From NCBI GenBank assembly GCA_964430295.1, contig CAYSEV010000022.1:1-19414 (forward strand): a stretch of 19,414 bases of DNA, given 5' to 3'. Below, in pieces: positions 13,564-19,414 of this stretch. How positions within the stretch are numbered: position 1 is the stretch's first letter; each line of letters opens with the position of its first letter. Source of the DNA: CAYGFH01 sp964430295. GTDB taxonomy: Bacteria; Patescibacteriota; Microgenomatia; UBA10105; UBA927. A program made the translations under genes and the position numbers. Under the pieces are notes generated by a model. The model was given only the letters and a program-made list of their open reading frames with translations. It searched no databases and was not told the DNA's origin.

Positions 13564-14514
13564 TTAACCGATTTTTGTGTATGTGGTTGATCTGCTTTTG
13601 CCATGTGCACTCAAAAGTCCAATTTTTGTGAGAAACGCCAGATCACGTGATGCTGTAAGCTGGCGTATCCCAAACATTCTGCGCACAGTACTGTTTTGCA
13701 CAGTGCTTCCTGGCTTGTCCAATGCACGGAGTATTGCTTGTTGCCTGCTACTTAGCCGTGTATAGGTAGATGCATTTGGCATATGCAGATATTGTTCTTT
13801 TTGAATATCGTTCAGCCCATTAGATAGGGATAATTCTATTGAATTCATGCAATATAAAATCCAGTGATTTAGATTGCGTTGCACAGAAATACTATCAAGC
13901 GCTTTTTGAAAGGATGTGATGTCAGATACGAGAGAATGGAGAGGGGAGCAGAAATCCCGACACGTATACCCATGAGCGCTCAAGACGCCATACGTGGCAA
14001 GTGCGCTGCAAACTCCCCTTATTGGATCTGGAATGTCAGAGTGAAGCAATATAGCAAGAATTATTGCGGCCTGTATAACAGGGGGTTCGTGCCCGGAAGA
14101 CAAATATTGAATAGCATTGTTAAGTGGATCCAACGACACTATAAACATCTTTTTGTCCATCGTGGCATATGCCCGAAATGGTTCAAACAGCTCTGTGTAT
14201 GAAGCAAAATTCAGATAGTTAGTTGTACCAGTCCATGTCTCACGTATACGATGCGCACATTCAAACGATGTCATTGTCAATTTCTTCCGCCTTTTCACGC
14301 GTCTAAACAGGAGATCGTTTTCTATTGAGTTGATCGAAACATCATGATTTGCAAGTAGTAGAGAATCATGAACCGTATTCAATAGCGTGTTCCAACGAAG
14401 AGTACGTTCCGCGTACACAGGGAGAACACTTCCTGAAAGTGATGCCCGGAGCGTCTCAATATGACGAAGAGAAGAAGCCTGTCCTACTGTAATTGTATAC
14501 GTAAGCGGTATCAT
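13564..14514 (-). CDS. Fic-fold protein with degenerate active site and C-terminal winged helix
   Basis: 316 residues. The layout follows Fic-family proteins: an N-terminal SIENDLLF segment (63-70) where these proteins have S.IEGN.L; then PPVIQAAIILAILLHSDIPDPIRG (144-167), which aligns with the PviraAiah...HPFxDGNGR block; then GYTCRDFCSPLHSLVSDITSFQKALDSI (182-209) like the ...GY...F....YY.....YY.AL helices; then LNHWILYCMNSIELSL; and a winged helix at about 253-314 (LSSRQQAILRAL...LTASRDLAFLTKIGLLSAHGKSRSTTY). The catalytic motif is broken: His158 and Arg166 remain at the right distance, but the PFxDGNG core is SDIPDPI. AMPylation activity is therefore doubtful; it may act as a DNA-binding regulator. 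Start at ATG 14514 fits a promoter about 22 bp upstream; no SD. Confidence 0.72.
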   Translation of the reverse strand: MIPLTYTITVGQASSLRHIETLRASLSGSVLPVYAERTLRWNTLLNTVHDSLLLANHDVSINSIENDLLFRRVKRRKKLTMTSFECAHRIRETWTGTTNYLNFASYTELFEPFRAYATMDKKMFIVSLDPLNNAIQYLSSGHEPPVIQAAIILAILLHSDIPDPIRGVCSALATYGVLSAHGYTCRDFCSPLHSLVSDITSFQKALDSISVQRNLNHWILYCMNSIELSLSNGLNDIQKEQYLHMPNASTYTRLSSRQQAILRALDKPGSTVQNSTVRRMFGIRQLTASRDLAFLTKIGLLSAHGKSRSTTYTKIG

Positions 14515-14535
14515 GTTTTGTGTGCTAGATAATTT

Positions 14536-14564
14536 ATCCTACCAGTAGTAGGCATGTTATTCAA
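14536..14564 (-). promoter_or_regulatory. Promoter of the Fic-like gene with overlapping dyad
   Basis: On the minus strand TTGAAT (14564-14559), a 17-bp spacer and TAGGAT (14541-14536) form a good promoter. CCTAC (14538-14542) and GTAGG (14548-14552) form a 15-bp dyad that overlaps the -10 box, a natural operator position, perhaps for the winged-helix protein that it drives. Confidence 0.6.
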
Positions 14565-14604
14565 GTGGATTTTCACGACTATTTTTCATATTGCTATATT
14601 CAAA

Positions 14605-14626
14605 ATGATAAGAAAATGATAAGAAA
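14605..14626. repeat. Tandem 11-bp repeat in the divergent promoter region
   Basis: ATGATAAGAAA occurs twice in direct succession (14605-14615, 14616-14626). The 11-bp period is close to one helical turn. It lies between the two divergent promoters, 23 bp before the -35 of the HTH-membrane regulator, so it may bind a protein or introduce curvature. Confidence 0.5.
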
Positions 14627-14648
14627 TGTTCCAGTATGATGTATGGTA

Positions 14649-14677
14649 TTGACACTGCAGTATTATTAATACATAGT
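14649..14677 (+). promoter_or_regulatory. Promoter of the HTH-membrane regulator
   Basis: Perfect TTGACA (14649-14654), 17-bp spacer, CATAGT (14672-14677). The expected start point is about 14684, leaving a leader of about 60 nt that contains the two ACTTGTAAA-type sites. Without an SD, translation of ATG 14745 is probably weak or relies on another signal. Confidence 0.6.
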
Positions 14678-14688
14678 ATGTATAGGGC

Positions 14689-14727
14689 TTGGGAAAACTT
14701 GTAAAGTTAATTGGGCAAACTTGTAAG
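14689..14727 (+). promoter_or_regulatory. Operator-like direct repeat pair, 22-bp period
   Basis: TTGGGAAAACTTGTAA (14689-14704) and TTGGGCAAACTTGTAA (14711-14726) match at 15 of 16 positions, spaced exactly 22 bp, about two helical turns. The sites lie just downstream of the predicted start point and before ATG 14745, a position suited to repression. The core ACTTGTAA recurs, inverted and with the same 22-bp period, in front of the collagen-like gene. Confidence 0.75.
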
Positions 14728-14744
14728 ATTACATACAAAAAACC

Positions 14745-16628
14745 ATGCCTGCCACATATACAGTTTCACAAGTCTCAAAACTTCTCGGTTACAGCACGAA
14801 CAGTATCTACACATTCCTCAAAGAAAAACGACTTAAGGGTGTTCGTATTGGTAAAGGCAGGTTTCGTATCCCCCAATCAGAGGTAGATAAATTTTTGCAT
14901 GGAGGAAAAAATGTTATCTCAAAGTCCGATTCCACAAATCCCGTTACTACAACCTCTGTTTCATATGCAGATACCTTTGAAGATTTTACACAAATCGAAC
15001 GCGTGGAAGTTCCTAGCCTGTTTGATTGGTTTATTGGCGTATCTGCTGTGATCTTAGGATCGTCTTGGCTGTTGTTTGCTAATTCGTATACTGAATTCCC
15101 AGCACAGATGTATATTCTTATTATCCCTATGCTTCGTGGTGTACTTGTGGCATCAGGGATTGGATTGCTTCTTTCTGACGTGAAGGGTTCAACAACTCGC
15201 ATATGGCGACAGATATTTCAGGGTGTGCTTACGTTGGCGTTTACCGGCATAAGTATGGCATCGTTTTGGTTTGGTTCTATACAAAACGGCCTGCTATTTG
15301 GATCTCTTGCACTATTGCTGTTAGGGCTATTTCTGTTTAGAACATATACTGTTTTACTGTTTCTTATCCACGTTTTTGCAAGTGCACTCACGGTGCTCTA
15401 TTTCCATTCATTTCCGTTGGGTCAGTCTGTGAGTATGCTGTGTTTTATACTACTTATAATAAGCACAATCACTGGATTGTATGGCCTTGTAAGAAAACAA
15501 ACTGCGCTATTGCATGTGTCTTTGCTTCCTGCCTGTGCAAGCCTTCTGTATGCCTCTGTAGTGGCTTCTCAGTCTGGAATGTGGTCGCAAACACTCTTTC
15601 TCTTGTTTAGTGCTCTTCTTGCCGTGTTTATTCCAATCTGGAATACATTGACCTTTACCAATCAGCATGACAGGTCGTTTGTATTTGGCGTAATCGGATC
15701 TTTATTGTGCATCTTTGTATTTACTGCGGGAGGAGTACGACTCATACAGATTGCAACGGTTTCTCAGTATTCAAAAGAACTGAACGATAAAGTTTTATTT
15801 TCAAAATTATTTGTCGAAAAGTCTTTTGGATTAGCAGAACAATCTATTCGTGAGCTATCTAAAAATAAGCTCGTTATAGATTCTATGGAAAAAAAAACGT
15901 ATTCGACACTTATTGATTTGAGCAAATCTGTCGTTTCCGGAAATACATTCATACAACATCTCACAATTGTAAGCACGGATGGAGAAGTAAAAAGTTCTTA
16001 TCCGTATGAAGCAAATACTCGCACCTCACTTTCTACACTTCCTTCGATTTCTCAGGCATTGGCATCCAAAAGAACTGTGATGCTGGAGGAGCCTGTGATT
16101 AACGGTGAAGTAAATCAGAAGCAGATTGTTATAGCGGCTCCTATACTAAATACGAAGTCTTCTGTAGTTGGTGTGATAGTAGCGGTTGTACAGATAGAAA
16201 GTATCGTGTCGGGGGTTCGCCAAATAGCAAGTGAATCTCAACATCAGGTTGTACGAATGGCTGATGATTCGGGCATTCTTATGTCAGGACAAGAAAATAA
16301 TTCTATCGAATCAGTCGTGCAGAGTGATCCACTCTCAATGGCAATTGCCGGTACGACTGGATTAGTCTCAGGGTACACAAATGCAGGGGAACAGGTTATT
16401 GTAGCTGTAGCAAAAACCTCTACAGCCGTGCCTATCTCGATTTCCATTCACACTCCATATTCTGTTGTATTGCAAATGAAAGAGACATCCCCTCTGGTAA
16501 TTTTATTTTTACTTCTGATGAGCTCGGGGAGCATTTTCTTATTTTTTGTTAGTCATAGAAAACGAAGAATTCCTGATAAAAATCGGATTGTTGGACCTTC
16601 GTTTGAGCGTGAAAGGAATACGTCATGA
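14745..16628 (+). CDS. Membrane-integrated HTH transcriptional regulator with Cache-like sensor
   Basis: 627 residues. Residues 3-52 are an excisionase/MerR-type helix-turn-helix (YTVSQVSKLLGYSTNSIYTFLKEKRLKGVRIGKGRFRIPQSEVDKFL). A Ser/Thr-rich linker leads to about nine membrane helices (near 93-112, 121-142, 155-176, 182-198, 202-220, 226-248, 254-273, 282-303, 311-337). Residues 338-580 are hydrophilic and show a double-Cache pattern: a long helix, LTIVSTDGEVKSSYP (406-420), QIVIAAPILNTKSSVVGVIVAVVQIESI (460-487), then a second QVVRMADDSGILMSG unit. A last helix (583-602) ends in SHRKRRIPDK. Nine helices before the sensor place it outside and the HTH inside, and RKRR is cytoplasmic, consistent with the positive-inside rule. 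I infer a one-component regulator that reads an external small molecule and binds DNA directly from the membrane. ATG 14745 is chosen because it starts the HTH. Confidence 0.85.
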   Translation: MPATYTVSQVSKLLGYSTNSIYTFLKEKRLKGVRIGKGRFRIPQSEVDKFLHGGKNVISKSDSTNPVTTTSVSYADTFEDFTQIERVEVPSLFDWFIGVSAVILGSSWLLFANSYTEFPAQMYILIIPMLRGVLVASGIGLLLSDVKGSTTRIWRQIFQGVLTLAFTGISMASFWFGSIQNGLLFGSLALLLLGLFLFRTYTVLLFLIHVFASALTVLYFHSFPLGQSVSMLCFILLIISTITGLYGLVRKQTALLHVSLLPACASLLYASVVASQSGMWSQTLFLLFSALLAVFIPIWNTLTFTNQHDRSFVFGVIGSLLCIFVFTAGGVRLIQIATVSQYSKELNDKVLFSKLFVEKSFGLAEQSIRELSKNKLVIDSMEKKTYSTLIDLSKSVVSGNTFIQHLTIVSTDGEVKSSYPYEANTRTSLSTLPSISQALASKRTVMLEEPVINGEVNQKQIVIAAPILNTKSSVVGVIVAVVQIESIVSGVRQIASESQHQVVRMADDSGILMSGQENNSIESVVQSDPLSMAIAGTTGLVSGYTNAGEQVIVAVAKTSTAVPISISIHTPYSVVLQMKETSPLVILFLLLMSSGSIFLFFVSHRKRRIPDKNRIVGPSFERERNTS

Positions 16629-16659
16629 ACACAGAGCTATCAGTCAAGATGTGCACAAT

Positions 16660-16676
16660 CCCGCTTAGCGGGTTTT
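16660..16676 (+). terminator. Short hairpin with T tract after the regulator
   Basis: CCCGC (16660-16664) pairs with GCGGG (16668-16672) over a TTA loop and is followed by TTTT, then GGGGTATTTTT. It is a short, moderate intrinsic terminator 32 bp after the stop, so the collagen-like gene is likely to need its own promoter. Confidence 0.6.
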
Positions 16677-16707
16677 GGGGTATTTTTGAGGCTAATTATT
16701 ACAACTA

Positions 16708-16738
16708 TTTACAAGTAATAATAGGAAAGTTTACAAGT
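16708..16738 (+). promoter_or_regulatory. Operator-like pair before the collagen-like gene, 22-bp period
   Basis: TTTACAAGT occurs at 16708-16716 and 16730-16738, exactly 22 bp apart. It is the reverse complement of the ACTTGTAAA core in front of the HTH-membrane regulator. The second copy sits just before a TATAGT (16742-16747), about where a -35 should be, and no good -35 is present, as expected for an activator-dependent promoter. Confidence 0.72.
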
Positions 16739-16741
16739 CCG

Positions 16742-16747
16742 TATAGT
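16742..16747 (+). promoter_or_regulatory. Possible -10 box of the collagen-like gene
   Basis: TATAGT matches the -10 consensus at 5 of 6 positions. If used, the mRNA would start near 16754, after ATG 16750, and translation would have to begin at a later codon (GTG 16771 or ATG 16786). If ATG 16750 is used, the promoter must lie further upstream. This is unresolved. Confidence 0.35.
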
Positions 16748-16749
16748 AT

Positions 16750-19414
16750 ATGAAACGTATAAGAACAGCAGTGAACGACATAGGAATGACGCCAATCTTT
16801 GTGGTGTTGTTGTGTGTGATTGTTGGCAGTGCTGTATCTTCTATATATAATGCAAAAAACGTTGCGATCCCTCTTAGTATTCAAAAAAATGTGAGTACAG
16901 CTTCAGTATCAAACGGTAGTGAAGTAACGACAATAGATACGCCGATTATTCAAAAAAGCTCGTTTACACGGCCTCTATTTATATCTGTGATGAGAAAAGA
17001 TCAATCGTTCTCATATGCTGTTGTAGAACGGGGAGATCTTGTAGGAGATGCGTTTGTAGGACCGATAACTGTTCGTTTTCCCAATGGGGAACTTGGAGAT
17101 ATTGAAGATTCTCATGGTACAATTGAACTTTTTATTACAAAGAAAGGCACTACCGAGTCAGTATCAATTATAGACAGGCTGATTGGAGGCATTACGTTGC
17201 CTGATTCAGCAATATTACCGGTTAAATTCAAACAGGCATCAATTCGTGAAGGAAGACTGGTTGGAGATTTCCAACTTTTTGTCTTTGCCGACAAAAAGAA
17301 AATAAATGGAAAAATGTCGTCCCGCGGCGAATTGCTTTTTGTTGACGTGAAACCGGTACTTACTTCGTTGGATGCTACAACTCAAGTTGTTTCCCGTGAA
17401 CTAATTAAACTGGTATATTCTGGACGAAGTGTTACAAAACAGAACGTCCTGGGGGACTCTACAGATTCAACAGGTATAAATACAGTTGTCGGATCAGAAG
17501 CGACAAATATAACTATTGGATCTATTTCGTCGTCTATAGTTGCTCGTCAATATGATGAGGAAGGCGTTGTTAGACTTTTCCAACAATCCATACCAGGAGT
17601 TGCCTCAGTAGGAAATGGTCCAATCGAAAGCCTAATTCCTGGGTTAGAAGTAGTGCAAAACAATGGAGTGACTCAGATTCGCTATTCATCTCTTAGTAGT
17701 CAGACCATAGTTGGTGGTATTGGTGCTACAGGAGCATCAGGTGAAATGGGCGCAACTGGTCCTCAGGGGCCGGCAGGAAAAGATGGGACGAATGGAACAG
17801 GATCCGGTTCAGGTGGAAGTTCCAGCGGAGCAAGCGGTGAGACGGGGCCGACTGGTGAGACCGGCGCGACAGGCACAGTAGGATCATCCGGCCCAACGGG
17901 TGGAAGTGGAACACAGGGAGCAACGGGAATGACAGGAACTACGGGTCTGCAGGGCATATCAGGTCCAACGGGTTCTACTGGTAGTATGGGACCGACAGGG
18001 TCTACAGGTGCGACTGGATTAGCAGGTGTTAGCGGCGCAACAGGGGCTACAGGATCTACGGGAGTGATTGGATCCTCGGGACCGACAGGGTCTACAGGCG
18101 CTTCAGGGGCTGTTGGTTCGATTGGTCCAACCGGATCTACAGGGGCAACCGGTTTTGCCGGAGTTTCAGGTGCAACGGGAGCGACGGGTATAACAGGCCC
18201 ATCAGGATCAACAGGTCAGGCTGGCGCAACAGGTATTTCTGGTGTCACAGGATCTACAGGAGTTATAGGTCAAACAGGCCCTAGCGGCTCAACCGGATCA
18301 TCAGGTGAAACGGGTATGTCCGGAGCAACAGGATTTACTGGACAAATTGGTGGTTCAGGTCCAACTGGCGCGACAGGATCAACGGGTACAAATGGTGTTC
18401 AAGGTCCGACCGGAACAACAGGGGCAACTGGAACAGCAGGTCCTACGGGATCATCAGGTGGAACGGGAACACTGGGTCCAACAGGAGCAACCGGAGGTAC
18501 AGGTATAGCAGGTGGTGGAGGTATGGGTCCAACAGGAGCAACCGGCTCTACAGGAAGCATGGGAGTTTCGGGTGCGACAGGAGCTACGGGTGAAATAGGC
18601 GCGACAGGCTCGACAGGTTCAACCGGTACCGAAGGCCCGACAGGAATGACTGGAGCGACCGGTATACTGGGTCCAACAGGAGCAACAGGTGGAACCGGCA
18701 TTGCGGGAGGTGGTGGAGCCGGACCTACCGGTCCGACAGGTTCATCCGGGACGGTCGGCCCATCAGGTGCAACAGGTTCAGCTGGCTCATCAGGACCAAC
18801 AGGAGCTTCTGGTTCTACCGGGTTTATAGGCCCAACAGGCTCAACTGGAGCAACGGGTAATAATGGAATAGCGGGACCGAGTGGCAGTACAGGCAGCACA
18901 GGTTCTACAGGCAGTGTTGGAGCGAATGGTCCGACAGGACAAACGGGGGCGACCGGTATAAATGGAAGCTCAGGTCCAACTGGCGCTTCAGGAACAACGG
19001 GGATACAAGGCCCTACGGGCACGACAGGCTCGTCAGGGGCTACAGGAATTCAGGGTCCGACAGGCTCTACAGGATCAACCGGATCCATAGGATCAAATGG
19101 ACCTACGGGGTCTACGGGAGCAACAGGGATAGCAGGAATACAAGGTTCAACCGGCGCATCTGGTGCCACAGGTAACATAGGCTCAAATGGTCCGACAGGC
19201 TCTACAGGCGCAACCGGTTCAGCCGGCTCAAATGGTCCGACAGGCTCTACAGGATCAACCGGATCCATAGGATCAAATGGACCTACGGGGTCTACGGGAG
19301 CAACAGGGATAGCAGGAATACAAGGTTCAACCGGCGCATCTGGTGCCACAGGTAACATAGGCTCAAATGGTCCGACAGGCTCTACAGGCGCAACCGGTTC
19401 AGCCGGCTCAAATG
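16750..19414 (+). CDS. Membrane-anchored collagen-like surface protein (partial, runs off the window)
   Basis: The frame is open from ATG 16750 to the window end: 888 complete codons and no stop. Residues 1-33 are a signal anchor (MKRIRTAVND, then a hydrophobic IFVVLLCVIVGSAVSS). About 35-320 is a non-repetitive region with predicted beta structure and no recognised family. From about residue 322 the protein is almost entirely Gly-X-Y (GATGASGEMGATGPQGPAG...), with very many GPT, GAT and GST triplets, as in bacterial collagens such as Bacillus BclA. A Gly/Ser linker (TGSGSGGSSSG, about 352-362) and two GIAGGGG breaks interrupt it. The many Thr at the Y position are candidate O-glycosylation sites. 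Such proteins form triple-helical fibres outside the cell and serve in attachment. The C-terminus and any anchor domain are outside the window. Confidence 0.88.
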   Translation, partial: MKRIRTAVNDIGMTPIFVVLLCVIVGSAVSSIYNAKNVAIPLSIQKNVSTASVSNGSEVTTIDTPIIQKSSFTRPLFISVMRKDQSFSYAVVERGDLVGDAFVGPITVRFPNGELGDIEDSHGTIELFITKKGTTESVSIIDRLIGGITLPDSAILPVKFKQASIREGRLVGDFQLFVFADKKKINGKMSSRGELLFVDVKPVLTSLDATTQVVSRELIKLVYSGRSVTKQNVLGDSTDSTGINTVVGSEATNITIGSISSSIVARQYDEEGVVRLFQQSIPGVASVGNGPIESLIPGLEVVQNNGVTQIRYSSLSSQTIVGGIGATGASGEMGATGPQGPAGKDGTNGTGSGSGGSSSGASGETGPTGETGATGTVGSSGPTGGSGTQGATGMTGTTGLQGISGPTGSTGSMGPTGSTGATGLAGVSGATGATGSTGVIGSSGPTGSTGASGAVGSIGPTGSTGATGFAGVSGATGATGITGPSGSTGQAGATGISGVTGSTGVIGQTGPSGSTGSSGETGMSGATGFTGQIGGSGPTGATGSTGTNGVQGPTGTTGATGTAGPTGSSGGTGTLGPTGATGGTGIAGGGGMGPTGATGSTGSMGVSGATGATGEIGATGSTGSTGTEGPTGMTGATGILGPTGATGGTGIAGGGGAGPTGPTGSSGTVGPSGATGSAGSSGPTGASGSTGFIGPTGSTGATGNNGIAGPSGSTGSTGSTGSVGANGPTGQTGATGINGSSGPTGASGTTGIQGPTGTTGSSGATGIQGPTGSTGSTGSIGSNGPTGSTGATGIAGIQGSTGASGATGNIGSNGPTGSTGATGSAGSNGPTGSTGSTGSIGSNGPTGSTGATGIAGIQGSTGASGATGNIGSNGPTGSTGATGSAGSN
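18511..18720 (+). repeat. Two matching interruptions in the Gly-X-Y register
   Basis: The segment LGPTGATGGTGIAGGGG occurs twice, with its GGGG run starting at 18511 and 18706, 195 bp (65 residues) apart. Each run adds two residues and shifts the Gly register before GPT resumes. The nucleotides differ at many third positions, so the two modules are not a recent copy. Such breaks usually make kinks or flexible points in a triple helix. Confidence 0.6.
19054..19414 (+). repeat. Perfect 180-bp tandem duplication in the collagen-like gene
   Basis: Bases 19054-19234 are identical to 19234-19414, a period of 180 bp (60 residues, 20 Gly-X-Y triplets), with no mismatch to the window end. Elsewhere the gene varies its Gly and Thr codons, so this copy is recent. 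More copies may follow outside the window, and short-read assembly could have collapsed them. Confidence 0.9.

Noticed and set aside
18399..19358. Long minus-strand open frames rich in Pro, Val and Gly (18399-19022 and 19050-19358)
   Set aside because: They are antisense shadows of the Gly-X-Y repeat: Gly/Pro/Thr codons read backwards give Pro/Gly/Val. No start signal, and the plus frame explains the DNA.
17770..19414. CRISPR-like regularly spaced repeats
   Set aside because: The recurring 9-18 bp words are Gly-X-Y codons of a continuous open frame; there are no unique spacers between constant repeats.

Overview
The window is bacterial. The upstream signals look like -35/-10 promoters, two genes carry near-perfect Shine-Dalgarno sequences, and TGA acts as a normal stop (for example in the GIY-YIG and HD genes), so the Gracilibacteria/SR1 code is excluded. 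Gene content (an MreB tail, a WecG/TagA-type glycosyltransferase, many stand-alone glycosyltransferases, a small GIY-YIG protein, a TrmB-like regulator, a PaaX/Cas2-like regulator, many genes with no clear ribosome binding site, very AT-rich spacers) suggests a Candidate Phyla Radiation (Patescibacteria) genome. That assignment is an inference from style, not a proof.

Layout. 1-97 is the C-terminus of MreB. 259-1158 is a WecG/TagA/CpsF glycosyltransferase with an in-frame 54-bp palindromic insertion. 1232-2033 holds two small minus-strand hypothetical genes bracketed by inverted repeats. 2231-3739 is a GIY-YIG protein followed by a GT4 glycosyltransferase. 3917-4268 is a tiny two-helix membrane protein with a strong SD, followed by a cloverleaf-like inverted-repeat element. 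4296-4736 (minus) is a pyridoxamine-phosphate-oxidase-like protein, separated by a REP-like palindrome from a TrmB-type regulator that overlaps an unknown polytopic membrane protein. 6602-11063 is GT2, HD-domain hydrolase, then two tandem GT4 paralogues. 11377-11976 is a PaaX/Cas2-like regulator. 11977-13563 is about 1.6 kb of non-coding AT-rich DNA with several hairpins.

The right end is the most unusual part. A Fic-fold protein with a degraded active-site motif (13564-14514, minus) is divergent from a 627-residue regulator that joins a cytoplasmic excisionase/MerR-type HTH to about nine membrane helices, an extracellular Cache-like sensor and a final membrane helix. Immediately downstream is a membrane-anchored collagen-like protein (16750 to beyond the window end; at least 888 residues, about 560 of them Gly-X-Y, rich in Thr). 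The same nonamer ACTTGTAAA/G occurs as a direct pair with exactly 22-bp spacing in front of the regulator, and as an inverted-orientation pair with exactly 22-bp spacing in front of the collagen-like gene. I infer a compact surface-sensing system in which a membrane-embedded one-component transcription factor controls itself and a long fibrous surface protein. The five glycosyltransferases upstream could supply cell-surface glycans or decorate Thr-rich proteins, but nothing in the sequence ties them directly to the collagen-like gene.
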